The notes under the pieces are model-generated. The model was not told the DNA's origin, searched no databases, and saw only the letters and a program-made list of their open reading frames with translations. This document shows positions 23,796 to 31,988 of a DNA stretch of 56,760 nt, piece by piece. Each line of letters begins with the position of its first letter. Position 1 is the stretch's first letter. Source of the stretch: CAYQDR01 sp964416315 (lineage in GTDB: Bacteria; Methylomirabilota; Methylomirabilia; Rokubacteriales; DASRDR01). Made by a program: the position numbers and the translations under genes. The DNA is taken from positions 1 to 56,760 of the forward strand of contig CAYQDR010000015.1 of assembly GCA_964416315.1 (NCBI GenBank). Direction: 5' to 3'.

Positions 23796-24356
23796 CTATT
23801 TGAGCAGCGGCGCCAGGGCCCGGAAGTCGTCGGTGTCCGCCTGACCCAGGAGCTGGAAGAGCACCGTTTCCGTCGTCGTCACGATCGCACCCTGGTCGCG
23901 CAGGAGATCGAGGCCGGACGCCCAGTTCTGGCGGCTCCGCGAGGCCGTGGCGTCCCCGGGCACATGGACGGCGAACCCCTCGGCGAGGAGATCGAGGGCC
24001 GTCATCAGGACACACACGTGTGCCTCGAGGCCCACGAGGACGACCGCCCGCACGGCGTGGCGCTTCAGGCGTTCCGTGAACCCCTCAGCGGCGCAGCAGC
24101 TGAAGGCCACCTTGCTGATCGGCTCGACGGCACCCAGCGCTTCCCGAACCTCGGGGAGGGTGTGCCCGAAGCCCTTCGGGTACTGCTCCGTCACGACGAC
24201 CGGCAGGCCGAGACGGCGCGCGCCCGTCGCGAGGATCTTCAGGTTGCGGACCATCCCTTCGCGCTGCTCGGGGTCCATGGCCCCGAACAGCCGCTCCTGG
24301 ACGTCCACGACGACCAGCGCCGTGTGCCGGCGGTCCAGCCGGGCGCCCTCGGGCAT
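23796..24356 (-). CDS. Isochorismatase-family cysteine hydrolase
   Basis: About 186 aa from ATG 24356; a GTG at 24383 overlapping the upstream stop (GTGA) is possible and would add 9 residues. The family core is visible: ALVVVDVQERL with the catalytic Asp, the SKVAFSCC loop (Lys before the substrate pocket) and VGLEAHVCV with the nucleophilic Cys. The Glu in GLEAHVCV replaces the Thr found in many members (GxxTxxCV). It resembles the YcaC-like hydrolase group of unknown substrate. The gene overlaps or abuts the small zinc-protein gene upstream, so the two are probably co-expressed. Confidence 0.88.
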   Translation of the reverse strand: MPEGARLDRRHTALVVVDVQERLFGAMDPEQREGMVRNLKILATGARRLGLPVVVTEQYPKGFGHTLPEVREALGAVEPISKVAFSCCAAEGFTERLKRHAVRAVVLVGLEAHVCVLMTALDLLAEGFAVHVPGDATASRSRQNWASGLDLLRDQGAIVTTTETVLFQLLGQADTDDFRALAPLLK

Positions 24357-24379
24357 CACTCCCCCCGCCGCGCGCCTCC

Positions 24380-24649
24380 TCACGCGGGCGGTTTCGGCCG
24401 CCGGGGCCCCGTGCTCGGCGAGCCGAGCGCAAAGCGGTCTTGCAGGAGGTCGACCAGCTCGTCGGGCACGACGTCGGTCGCGCCGTCGCAGTACTGGCAG
24501 ACGAGGCGGACCTTGCCGGCCTCGAAGTCCCGCCAGAGCGCGACCTTATGAAACATCTCCACCGTCCTGCTCGGCCGGTCCCAGGTGATGAGGTGGAGGT
24601 GGCAGCTCGGGCAGAAGTACTGGTTGGCGTCGAGCCTTCTGGGCGCCAT
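24380..24649 (-). CDS. Small zinc-ribbon-like protein of unknown function, copy 1
   Basis: 89 aa, good Shine-Dalgarno (GGGGAGG) before the ATG. Cysteines occur as C13-P-S-C16-H17 and C51-Q-Y-C54, a spacing that fits a small zinc ribbon. Between them lies a well-kept block LITWDRPSRTVEMFHKVALW. A paralogue is encoded at 40821-41102 with the same cysteine pairs, the WDxP-TVxMFHKVxLW block, the CQYCxGATxVxPDxLV segment and a TGPxRP tail. No known family was recognised. The neighbours here are yifB upstream and an isochorismatase-fold gene downstream. Confidence 0.75.
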   Translation of the reverse strand: MAPRRLDANQYFCPSCHLHLITWDRPSRTVEMFHKVALWRDFEAGKVRLVCQYCDGATDVVPDELVDLLQDRFALGSPSTGPRRPKPPA

Positions 24650-24765
24650 CGGTCCTCCCCGGCGCCGCGACCGTGACTGGCGGCCGCGGGGCCCGTCCGC
24701 CCGCATTAGACCACACCGCGTGTTGCGGTGCACGCCCGCTTCCGGCCAGATCATCCCCGCATGCC

Positions 24766-26289
24766 CTATCCCGTCCAGCGATCCAGCCGCCGGTACCGCA
24801 ACGCCTCGGCGAGATGCTCCACGGCGATCGCCTCCTGCCCCGCCAGATCCGCGATCGTGCGGGACACCTTGAGGACCCGGTCGTGGGCGCGCGCCGAGAG
24901 GCCGAGGCGGTCCACCGCCTGGCCGAGGAGCTGCCGGCCCTCCACGCCGAGGGCGCAGTGGCGGCCGACCTGGCGCGGGGTCATCCGCGCGTTCACGCGC
25001 ACCCGGCCCCGCCCGAAGCGTACCCGCTGCCGCTGCCGCGCGGCGACCACCCGCCGGCGAATCTCGGCCGAGGCCTCGCCCCCCGGGCCGGCCGCCTCCA
25101 GCTCCCGGTACGCCACGGGCGGCACCTCCAGGAAGACGTCGATCCGGTCCAGCAGCGGGCCGGACAGCCGCGCCAGGTACCGCGCGCGCTCGCCCGGCGT
25201 GCAGGCGCACTCCTCCAACCCGCGACAGCCCCGGCGGCAGGGGTTCGTCGCCGCCACGAGCTGGAACTCCGCGGGAAACGTCACGCTCCCGCCGGCGCGC
25301 GCGACCACCACCTCGCCGTCCTCGAGGGGTTGGCGCAGCGTCTCGAGCACGTGCTGGTGGAACTCGGGCAGCTCGTCGAGGAAGAGGACCCCGAGGTGGG
25401 CCAGGCTCGCCTCTCCGGGGTGCGGCCCGCGGCCGCCGCCCACGAGGCCCGCGTCCGACGTCGTGTGGTGCGGCGCCCGGAACGGGCGCCGGAGCACGAG
25501 CCCGTGCGGCGGCAGGAGGCCGGCCACGCTCCAGACGGCGCTCACCTCGAGCGCCTCGGCGAGCGCGAGCGGCGGCAGGATCGTCGGGAGCCGCCGGGCG
25601 AGCATCGTCTTGCCGGTCCCCGGGGGCCCGAGCATGAGGACATTGTGACCGCCGGCGGCCGCGATTTCGAGGCCCCGCTTGGCGTGCGCCTGACCCCGGA
25701 CGTCGGCGAAGTCCGCATCGTCCTCGCGGCCGGCGCCGAGCAGACGCTCGCCGTCCGCCGCGGCCGGCTCGACCACCCGCTCCCCGTTCAGGAACGCGGC
25801 CGCTTCGGCCAGCGAGGGCACCGGGTAGACGGCGAGCCCGTCCACGACCGCCGCCTCCGCGGCGTTCCCCGGGGCCAGGAGGCAGCCCGGGAGCCGCCCG
25901 CGCGCGGCGGCGAGCGCCATCGGCAGGACCCCGCGGACCGGGTGGATCGTCCCGTCGAGGGCGAGCTCCCCGGCGACCAGGAGCGCCGGCAGCCGGTCAG
26001 ATCGGATCGCCCCGGAGGCGGCGAGCAGGCCGAGCGCGATCGCGAGGTCGAAGCTCACCCCCTCCTTCCGGAGATCCGCCGGGGCGAGGTTCACGGTGAT
26101 GCGCTCCTGGGGGAAGGCGTAGCCGGAGTTCCGGATCGCGGCGCGAACGCGGTCCCGGCTCTCGCGGATCGCCGGGTCCGGGAGGCCCACCGTGGCGAAG
26201 CTCGGCAGGCCGTGACTGACGTCGACCTCGACGCGGACGAGGGCGGCCTCGATGCCCAGGAGGCACGCGCACACGACCCGCGCCAGCAT
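24766..26289 (-). CDS. comM: YifB/ComM-family Mg-chelatase-like AAA+ ATPase
   Basis: 507 aa from ATG 26289, the start that gives the family N-terminus (MLARVVCACLLGIEAALV). The N-terminal Lon-protease-like fold shows LPSFATVGLPDPAIRESRDR and the region NLAPADLRKEG. The AAA+ domain has Walker A GPPGTGKTML, Walker B FLDELPEF and a zinc-like cysteine group CRRGCRGLEECAC. ComM is a hexameric helicase that promotes branch migration in natural transformation. With type IV pilus genes in the same window, a role in DNA uptake or recombination is reasonable, though the gene is widespread. It lies 7 nt after yraN, a usual neighbour. Confidence 0.92.
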   Translation of the reverse strand: MLARVVCACLLGIEAALVRVEVDVSHGLPSFATVGLPDPAIRESRDRVRAAIRNSGYAFPQERITVNLAPADLRKEGVSFDLAIALGLLAASGAIRSDRLPALLVAGELALDGTIHPVRGVLPMALAAARGRLPGCLLAPGNAAEAAVVDGLAVYPVPSLAEAAAFLNGERVVEPAAADGERLLGAGREDDADFADVRGQAHAKRGLEIAAAGGHNVLMLGPPGTGKTMLARRLPTILPPLALAEALEVSAVWSVAGLLPPHGLVLRRPFRAPHHTTSDAGLVGGGRGPHPGEASLAHLGVLFLDELPEFHQHVLETLRQPLEDGEVVVARAGGSVTFPAEFQLVAATNPCRRGCRGLEECACTPGERARYLARLSGPLLDRIDVFLEVPPVAYRELEAAGPGGEASAEIRRRVVAARQRQRVRFGRGRVRVNARMTPRQVGRHCALGVEGRQLLGQAVDRLGLSARAHDRVLKVSRTIADLAGQEAIAVEHLAEALRYRRLDRWTG

Positions 26290-26296
26290 CGGCGCC

Positions 26297-26707
26297 TCAC
26301 CCCGGCCAGCCGTCGGCCGCGAACGCGCCCGGAAAGTATTCGACGCGGGGCGCCCCGCCATCGGCATCGAGCGTCACGGCGACGACGTCGAAGCGGCAGG
26401 CGAGGTCGCGCAGCCACTCGCGGGCGAGGTAGTCCAGCGCCAGGCGGGCCAACCGCGCCCGCTTCCGCACCCCGACGGCGGCCTGCGGCGGATCGCCGCC
26501 CGGCCCGAGGCGCGTCTTGACCTCGACGAAGACGAGCACCCCGCCGTCCCGCGCTACGAGGTCCAGCTCGCCGAGCCGGGAGCGGAGGTTGCGCGCCAGG
26601 ATGCGGAGGCCGCGGGCCTCGAGGTACCGCGCCGCGATCGCCTCGCCGGCCTGGCCGAGCGGGCGCGTCGACCCGTGCCGCCCCGAGCGAGGCTCCCTCG
26701 CCGCCAT
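26297..26707 (-). CDS. yraN: YraN (UPF0102) nuclease-fold protein
   Basis: 136 aa. The UPF0102 signature is GQAGEAIAARYLEARGLRIL, then RLGELDLVARDGGVLVFVEVKTR, which carries the (E)LDL ... EVK pattern of PD-(D/E)xK nucleases. The function is not firmly known; the fold suggests Holliday-junction-type or other structure-specific nuclease activity. The ATG at 26707 is the start that best fits the family length. It lies between rnhB and yifB on the same strand, which is the common order (rplS-rnhB-yraN-yifB). Confidence 0.9.
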   Translation of the reverse strand: MAAREPRSGRHGSTRPLGQAGEAIAARYLEARGLRILARNLRSRLGELDLVARDGGVLVFVEVKTRLGPGGDPPQAAVGVRKRARLARLALDYLAREWLRDLACRFDVVAVTLDADGGAPRVEYFPGAFAADGWPG

Positions 26708-26819
26708 CGCCCCCGGAGCCTGCAAGCAGGCCACCAACTCGCCGGAGCGCAGCCGGGGCTCGTCGCCGCACCGGGTTAGCGGTCGCGGCGACCCCTGGAG
26801 CCCGCGCGCGGCCGCTCGC

Positions 26820-26844
26820 GGCGAGATACGGGGCGTATCCCGCC
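26820..26844 (-). other. Hairpin between rnhB and yraN
   Basis: Arms 26820-26829 and 26835-26844 pair with a 5-nt loop. The one non-Watson-Crick pair is G-U if read on the minus (transcribed) strand but A-C on the plus strand, which favours an RNA role in the operon transcript. The rest of the 200-nt gap shows nothing recognisable. Confidence 0.35.
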
Positions 26845-26907
26845 GGAGAGGGAGAGGAGGAGTCGGGAGGCCATCCCCTCGACCGGCGCAAGGGCCGCCC
26901 CCCGCGG

Positions 26908-27606
26908 TCAGGACGGCGGGAGCGGGAGGAAGCCGGGGGGCCCGGGCTCCGCGGGACCGGCGAGGGCGACCGTGCGGAAGCTCCGCCGGTGGAGCGGGCA
27001 CGGCCCGAGCCGGGCGAGCGCCTCGAGGTGCGCCGCCGTGGCGTAACCCTTGTGGCGGCGGAAGCCGTAGCCCGGGTACCGGCCGTCGGCGCGAACCATG
27101 AAGGCGTCCCGCGCGACCTTGGCGAGGATCGAGGCGGCGGCAATCGACGCGCAGCGGCGGTCGCCGCGGACGATCGCGCGCTGCGGCCACGGCAGCCCGG
27201 GCACCCTGAGGCGCCCGTCCACGAGCACGAGCCCGGGTGCGACGCGGAGCCGCCCGAGCGCGGCGCGCATGGCGCGCCAGGTCGCCTCGAGGATGTTCAC
27301 CGTGTCGATCCGCCCCGAACCGACGCGGCCGGCGGCGCAGGCGAGCGCCTGGGCCCGGATCACCCGCGCCAGCCGCTGGCGCTGCCGCGGCGTGAGCTGT
27401 TTCGAGTCCCGCAGGCCCTCGATCGGGCGCGAGGGGTCGAGGACGACCGCGGCCGCCACGACGGGGCCGGCGAGGGGGCCGCGCCCGGCTTCGTCCACCC
27501 CCGCGACGTGGAGGCCGCGCGCCCAGGCGGCCTGCTCCTGGGCGTAGAGGCCCTCGGCGAGCGCGAAGAGCGCTTCCTGGACGGGCGCCGACGCCCTGGG
27601 GCGCAC
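26908..27606 (-). CDS. rnhB: Ribonuclease HII
   Basis: 232 aa. The catalytic motif VDEAGRGPLAGPVVAAAV gives the first Asp and Glu, LVLVDGRLRV the second Asp, and ASILAKVARDAFM the last region, all typical of RNase HII, which cuts the RNA strand of RNA-DNA hybrids and single ribonucleotides in DNA. A basic N-terminal extension of about 30 residues precedes the domain, and a Pro/Gly-rich tail of about 20 residues follows SFRTVAL. The gene lies 13 nt downstream of rplS in the conserved translation cluster. Confidence 0.95.
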   Translation of the reverse strand: MRPRASAPVQEALFALAEGLYAQEQAAWARGLHVAGVDEAGRGPLAGPVVAAAVVLDPSRPIEGLRDSKQLTPRQRQRLARVIRAQALACAAGRVGSGRIDTVNILEATWRAMRAALGRLRVAPGLVLVDGRLRVPGLPWPQRAIVRGDRRCASIAAASILAKVARDAFMVRADGRYPGYGFRRHKGYATAAHLEALARLGPCPLHRRSFRTVALAGPAEPGPPGFLPLPPS

Positions 27607-27619
27607 GCCGGGTCCGCGC

Positions 27620-27973
27620 CTACGCCTGGGGGATCCGCTTCTCCCGGAGCCGCGCCGCCTTCCCGGTCCGCTCGCGGAGGTAGTAGAGCTTGGAGCGGCG
27701 CACCTGTCCCGACTTCACCACCTGGATCCGCTCGACGCGGGGGGAGTGGAGCGGAAAGGTCCGCTCGACCCCGACCCCGTACGAGACTCGCCGGACGGTG
27801 AAGGTGGCCCGCGCCCCCTCGCCGCGCTTCCGGATCACGACGCCTTCGAATACCTGGGTCCGCTCCTTCTCGCCTTCGACGACCTTGACGTGGACCCGCA
27901 CGGTGTCGCCGGGCCCGAACTGACCCCGGTCCCGCCTGATGATCCCGGCTTCGACGACCGAAATCGCATCCAT
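27620..27973 (-). CDS. rplS: 50S ribosomal protein L19
   Basis: 117 aa from ATG 27973, which has GGGAG about 8 nt upstream; the frame is open to 28039 but those residues are unlike L19. Family marks are FGPGDTVRVHVKVVEGEKER, the segment QVFEGVVIRKRGEG, and the C-terminal SKLYYLRERTGKAARLREK. L19 sits at the 30S-50S interface. It follows trmD by 28 nt in the ffh-rpsP-khpA-rimM-trmD-rplS operon. Confidence 0.97.
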   Translation of the reverse strand: MDAISVVEAGIIRRDRGQFGPGDTVRVHVKVVEGEKERTQVFEGVVIRKRGEGARATFTVRRVSYGVGVERTFPLHSPRVERIQVVKSGQVRRSKLYYLRERTGKAARLREKRIPQA

Positions 27974-28001
27974 GGCTGTCACTCCCTCGCTGGTCTTCGG
28001 C

Positions 28002-28757
28002 TCACGAACCGCTCGCACCGCGCCCCGCGGCGCGGACATCCTGTTCGAATTCCCTGAGCCACTCGCGCTCCTCCGCGGTGAGCACCGCCGCGTCCAGGAG
28101 GTCGGGCCGCCGCTCCGCCGTGCGCCGCAAGGCCTCCCGGCGCCGCCAGGCCGCGATCCGCCCGTGATCGCCGGAGAGCAGGATCTCCGGGACCGCGAGG
28201 CCCCGGTACTCGGCCGGCCGCGTGTACTGCGGGAAGTCCAGGCGGCCGGCGGCGAACGAGTCCTTGGCCGAGGCCTCGGCGTCGCCGAGGACGCCCGGCA
28301 CGAGACGCACCACCGCGTCCATGACGACGAGCGCGGGCAGCTCGCCCCCGGTCAAGACGTAGTCCCCGATCGACAGCTCCTCGTCCGCGAGATGCGAGCG
28401 CACCCGCTCGTCCACGCCCTCGTAGTGCCCGCAGAGGAGGACGAGGTGCGGGAGCGCGGCGAGCCGCGCCGCCGTCGCCTGCGTGAAGGCGGCGCCCTGG
28501 GGGCAAAGCAGGACGACGCGCGTCCCGGGACGCCGAAGCGCCTCGACCACGCGGAAGAGCGGCTCGGGTTTCAGGATCATCCCGCCGCCCCCGCCGAAGG
28601 GGTAGTCGTCGGTGACGCGGTGCCGCCCCTCCGCGTAGTCCCGCAAGTTGACGACGCGGATCTCGACGAGGCCCCGGTCCTGCGCGAGCCGCAGCATCGA
28701 CTCCGACAGGGGGCCGTCGAGCATCCGCGGGAAGAGCGTCACGACGTCGATGCGCAT
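28002..28757 (-). CDS. trmD: TrmD, tRNA (guanine37-N1) methyltransferase
   Basis: 251 aa. It starts MRIDVVTLFPRML, a typical TrmD beginning. The trefoil-knot SAM site is seen as LLCGHYEGVDERV and SIGDYVLTGGELP, and the tRNA-binding side has DYPFGGGGGMILKPEP. It methylates G37 beside the anticodon and so prevents +1 frameshifts. There are 69 nt between rimM and trmD without a recognisable signal. The order rpsP-khpA-rimM-trmD-rplS is the standard one. Confidence 0.97.
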   Translation of the reverse strand: MRIDVVTLFPRMLDGPLSESMLRLAQDRGLVEIRVVNLRDYAEGRHRVTDDYPFGGGGGMILKPEPLFRVVEALRRPGTRVVLLCPQGAAFTQATAARLAALPHLVLLCGHYEGVDERVRSHLADEELSIGDYVLTGGELPALVVMDAVVRLVPGVLGDAEASAKDSFAAGRLDFPQYTRPAEYRGLAVPEILLSGDHGRIAAWRRREALRRTAERRPDLLDAAVLTAEEREWLREFEQDVRAAGRGASGS

Positions 28758-28826
28758 GCGTGCCTATGGTTCACCTGGTCGCGACGCCTCGGGCTCGCGC
28801 CCTCGGGACGTCGCTCCCTTCCTGTT

Positions 28827-29339
28827 CTACGCCTCCAGCTCCAGCAACCCTTCGGGGGGGCGGATCACGACGACACGGCCCGCCAGATCCACCCGCTCCA
28901 CGATGGCGGACACGGCCGGGATCAGGCACTCGCGCCCGCCGGCCCGCAGGACCCAGAAGTCGTGGCCCGGGCCCGCCCACACGTCCGCGAGCTCGCCGAG
29001 CCGGGCGCCGTCCGGCGTCATCAGCGCGCACCCGACGAGATCGAACGCGTAGAAGCGGTCCGGGGGAAGCGGCCGCGCCGCGGCGCGCGGGATCGCGACG
29101 AGCCGTCCCACGACCGCCTCGGCCTCGCCGATGTTCTCGACCCCGCCCAGCTTCATCACGGGAACGCCGCCCTGGAACCAGACCCGCTCCACCACCCGCC
29201 GCTCCCCCGTCTCGGGCGGCACGAGGTGGCACTCGACCAGCTCCGCGAGGCGCCGCGGCTCGTCTGTCATCGGCTCGACCCGGACCTCGCCCCACCGGCC
29301 CTGCGGCCGCACGATCCGTCCGACGGCGATCAGATCCAT
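28827..29339 (-). CDS. rimM: RimM, 16S rRNA processing factor
   Basis: 170 aa. The N-terminal barrel begins MDLIAVGRIVRPQGRWGEVR (family pattern GxIxxxxGxxGEV), and the C-terminal PRC-barrel part contains FYAFDLVGCALM, LGELADVWAGPGHDFWVL and LIPAVSAIVERVDL. RimM helps mature the 30S head with S19 and needs no catalysis. It sits between khpA and trmD as usual. Confidence 0.93.
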   Translation of the reverse strand: MDLIAVGRIVRPQGRWGEVRVEPMTDEPRRLAELVECHLVPPETGERRVVERVWFQGGVPVMKLGGVENIGEAEAVVGRLVAIPRAAARPLPPDRFYAFDLVGCALMTPDGARLGELADVWAGPGHDFWVLRAGGRECLIPAVSAIVERVDLAGRVVVIRPPEGLLELEA

Positions 29340-29352
29340 GCGCCGGCCCGGC

Positions 29353-29583
29353 CTACTCGAGCATTTCCAGCACGGCGCGCTTGCGGAGCTTCGCCGCCGT
29401 CGCGTTCAGGCGCGTGCGAATGGCACGCGCCGTGCGTCGCTGCTTGCCGATCACCTTGCCGAGGTCGCCCGGCGCGACCCGGAGCTCGATCACCGGGACC
29501 TTCTCCCCGTCCACCTCGTTCACCCGCACCGCCTCGGGCTCGTCCACCAGCGCCTTCGCGATGACCTCCACCAGCTCCCTCAT
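29353..29583 (-). CDS. khpA: KhpA-type KH-domain RNA-binding protein
   Basis: 76 aa, a single type II KH domain. The RNA-binding loop is VIGKQRRTARAIRT (GxxG as GKQR), preceded by VIELRVAPGDLGK. KhpA forms dimers or pairs with KhpB and affects sRNA and mRNA fate and cell size in Gram-positive bacteria. The location between rpsP and rimM is the conserved one (ylqC). The start ATG at 29583 gives the family's usual MRELVEVIAKALVD beginning. Confidence 0.93.
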   Translation of the reverse strand: MRELVEVIAKALVDEPEAVRVNEVDGEKVPVIELRVAPGDLGKVIGKQRRTARAIRTRLNATAAKLRKRAVLEMLE

Positions 29584-29620
29584 GCTGCACCCCCGAACGC
29601 CCGCCTCGGGGCCCTGCGGA

Positions 29621-29869
29621 TCAGCCGGCGCGCACCCCCGCCTGCGCGAGCAGGTGCCGCACCGTGTTGGAGGGGAGCGCCCCCTTCCGGAGCCACGCCG
29701 CGGCTTTTTCCGCGTCGATGCGGATCACGGGCGGATCCGCCAGCGGGTTGTAGTAGCCGATGATCTCGATAAAGCGGCCGTCGCGCGCGGCGCGCGAGTC
29801 CGCCACCACCACGCGATAGCTCGGCCGCTTCGTCGTGCCCGTCCGTCGCAACCGGATTCGAGCCGCCAT
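29621..29869 (-). CDS. rpsP: 30S ribosomal protein S16
   Basis: 82 aa, normal length. It starts MAARIRLRRTGTTKRPSYRV and has the motif VVADSRAARDGRFIEIIGYYNP and PVIRIDAEKAAAWLRKGA. S16 is an early 30S assembly protein. It is 19 nt downstream of ffh in the same operon, the arrangement seen in many bacteria. Confidence 0.97.
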   Translation of the reverse strand: MAARIRLRRTGTTKRPSYRVVVADSRAARDGRFIEIIGYYNPLADPPVIRIDAEKAAAWLRKGALPSNTVRHLLAQAGVRAG

Positions 29870-29888
29870 CTACCCGGTCCCTCCTCTC

Positions 29889-31238
29889 TCAGCCATCGAG
29901 AAACGGGAGCGCGCGGCGGAGCTGTTTCGGCCCGAGCCGCCCGCCCATCCCCTTGAGCCCCTTCATCATCTTCCGCACCTGCGCGAACTGCTTGAGGAGC
30001 CGGTTCACGTCCTGCACGGTGGTCCCGCTGCCGCGCGCGATCCGGAGCCGCCGGTCGCCGTTGACGATCGCCGGCGTCCGCCGCTCCTCGGGCGTCATCG
30101 AGCCGATGATCGCCTCGAACTTCCGGAGCTGGCGGCTCTCGGCGTCGAGCTCCCCCGCGTCGAGCCTGGCGCCGCGGAAGAGCGGCACCATCTCGAGGAG
30201 CTCCCCGAGCGAGCCCATCCCACGGACCTGCCGGAGCTGCTCGGCGAAGTCCTCGAGGGTGAAGCTCTCCTCCCGGATCTTGCGCGCCAGCTCCTCGGCC
30301 TTCGCCGCGTCCACGGTCGCCTGCGCCTTCTCGACCAGCGACAGGACGTCGCCCATCCCGAGGATGCGCGAGGCCATGCGATCGGGGTGGAACGACTCGA
30401 GCGCGTCCACGCGCTCCCCGATCCCGCAGTAGACGATCGGCCTCCCCGTCACCGCGCGGATCGACAACGCCGCCCCGCCCCGCGCGTCGCCGTCCAGCTT
30501 CGTCAGGATCACGCCGTCGTAGCCGACCTCCTTGTCGAACCGCTCCGCCATCGTCACCGCGTCCTGCCCAGTCATGGCGTCCACGACCAGGAGGACGTGG
30601 TGCGGCTTCAGCTCGCGCTTGAGCACGCGGAGCTCCTCGACCATCGCCGCGTCGATGTGCAGACGCCCCGCCGTGTCGAGCAGGACGGGGTTCCACCCCT
30701 CCGCCGCCGCCCGCTCGACGGCCTCGCGCGCGAGGTCGCCCGGCCGGCGCCGCTCGGCGCCGTGCACCGGCAGCCCGAGCTCGGCCCCCAGCACGCGGAG
30801 TTGCTCGATCGCCGCGGGTCGCTGGACGTCGGCCGCGACGAGCAGCGGCCGGAACCCTTCTCGCTGGAAGTGCCGGCCGAGCTTCGCGACCGTCGTCGTC
30901 TTGCCGGAGCCCTGCAGCCCGATCGCCATGACCACCGTCGGCGGCCGGGCGGCCATGGTCAGCCGGTGCGCGCTGCTCCCGAGGAGCTCGACCAGCCCCC
31001 CGTGGACGACCTTGACCACCTGCTGGCCGGGCGTCAGGCTCCGCAGCACGTCCTGCCCCATCGCGCGCTCGCGGACGCGCTCGACGAACCCCTTCACCAC
31101 GCGGAAGTTGACGTCCGCCTCGAGCAGCGCCACGCGGACCTCGCGCAGCGCCTCCTGGATGTTCTCCTCGGTGAGGCGGCCGGCTCCGCGGAGGCGGTCG
31201 AAGATGGCTTCGAGGCGGCGCGTCAGGGTTTCGAACAT
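29889..31238 (-). CDS. ffh: Ffh, signal recognition particle GTPase
   Basis: 449 aa. The N domain (1-85) is followed by the G domain with P-loop GLQGSGKTTTVAKLG, the G2-G3 region LLVAADVQRPAAIEQL and VLLDTAGRLH, G4 TKLDGDARGG and the closing GIGER. The C-terminal M domain carries the SRP-RNA-binding helix GSMTPEERRTPAIVNGDRR and the RIARGSGTTVQDVN motif, plus RKMMKGLKGMGG near the end. With 4.5S RNA (not in the window) it brings nascent membrane proteins to FtsY. It is the first gene of the rpsP-rplS-rnhB operon and has its own promoter. Confidence 0.97.
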   Translation of the reverse strand: MFETLTRRLEAIFDRLRGAGRLTEENIQEALREVRVALLEADVNFRVVKGFVERVRERAMGQDVLRSLTPGQQVVKVVHGGLVELLGSSAHRLTMAARPPTVVMAIGLQGSGKTTTVAKLGRHFQREGFRPLLVAADVQRPAAIEQLRVLGAELGLPVHGAERRRPGDLAREAVERAAAEGWNPVLLDTAGRLHIDAAMVEELRVLKRELKPHHVLLVVDAMTGQDAVTMAERFDKEVGYDGVILTKLDGDARGGAALSIRAVTGRPIVYCGIGERVDALESFHPDRMASRILGMGDVLSLVEKAQATVDAAKAEELARKIREESFTLEDFAEQLRQVRGMGSLGELLEMVPLFRGARLDAGELDAESRQLRKFEAIIGSMTPEERRTPAIVNGDRRLRIARGSGTTVQDVNRLLKQFAQVRKMMKGLKGMGGRLGPKQLRRALPFLDG

Positions 31239-31285
31239 CTCGGCACGCTCAGGGCTCGGGCGCCCGGAAACGCTGAAAGCACCCT

Positions 31286-31314
31286 AGATTATCGGTGATC
31301 GGGCCCCTCGTCAA
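31286..31314 (-). promoter_or_regulatory. Probable promoter of the ffh operon
   Basis: On the minus strand TTGACG (31314-31309) is followed by GATAAT (31293-31288, 15-nt spacing) or TAATCT (31291-31286, 17-nt spacing). It lies between the end of rpe and the ffh start, the only notable gap in this part, in an AT-richer patch. Confidence 0.5.
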
Positions 31315-31334
31315 CCGCCGAGCCTCGGCAGGAG

Positions 31335-31988
31335 CTAGGCCCCGAGGGCTGCCGCGCGCAGCCGCCGGACCTCCGCGGCGGGGTCGAGGGCGCCGAAGAT
31401 CGCGGAGCCCGCGACGAGGGTCGTCGCGCCCGCCTCGACCAGCGGCCGGCAGTGCTCCACCTTCACCCCGCCGTCCACCGAGACCTCGAGCGCGCGCGCC
31501 CCGAGCCGCCCCTTGAGATCGCGGAGCTTCGCGTAGGTCGAGGGGATGAACGCCTGGCCGCCGAACCCGGGGTTGACCGACATGACGAGGACCAGGTCCG
31601 CCCGGTCGAGGGCGTACTCGAGCGTCGCGGCCGGGGTCGCGGGGTTCAGCGCCACGCCCGGCCGAGCGCCGAGCTCGCGGATCCGGCCGAGCGTCCGGTC
31701 GAGGTGCGGGCACGCCTCCACGTGCACCGTGAGCGCGTCGCCGCCGGCCCTGACGAACGCCTCGAGGTAGAGGTCTGCGTTCGCGATCATCAGGTGCAGG
31801 TCGAGCGGCAGGCGCGTACGCTTGCGGATCGCCTCGACGACGGGGACGCCGATCGTGATGTTGGGGACGAAGTGCCCGTCCATGACGTCCACGTGAATCT
31901 GATCGGCGCCGCCGGCCTCGACGCGGGCGATCTCCTCGGCGAGGATGGCGTAGTCGGCGGCGAGGATGGACGGGGCGATCTTGATCAT
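31335..31988 (-). CDS. rpe: Ribulose-phosphate 3-epimerase
   Basis: 217 aa TIM barrel. Family motifs: KIAPSILAADYAILAEEI, then IHVDVMDGHFVPNITIG with metal-binding His and Asp, DLHLMIANADLY with the second His, VMSVNPGFGGQAFI for the phosphate, and VDGGVKVEHC. It interconverts ribulose 5-phosphate and xylulose 5-phosphate in the pentose phosphate pathway or Calvin cycle. The ATG overlaps the rsmB stop (ATGA), a common pairing, and the gene ends this operon. Confidence 0.96.
   Translation of the reverse strand: MIKIAPSILAADYAILAEEIARVEAGGADQIHVDVMDGHFVPNITIGVPVVEAIRKRTRLPLDLHLMIANADLYLEAFVRAGGDALTVHVEACPHLDRTLGRIRELGARPGVALNPATPAATLEYALDRADLVLVMSVNPGFGGQAFIPSTYAKLRDLKGRLGARALEVSVDGGVKVEHCRPLVEAGATTLVAGSAIFGALDPAAEVRRLRAAALGA

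Noticed and set aside
24650..24765. Promoter for the small zinc-protein gene copy 1
   Set aside because: A TCTAAT-like box and a 6-bp hairpin (CACCGC/GCGGTG) are present, but no -35 at usable spacing. The gene is probably read from the upstream operon.
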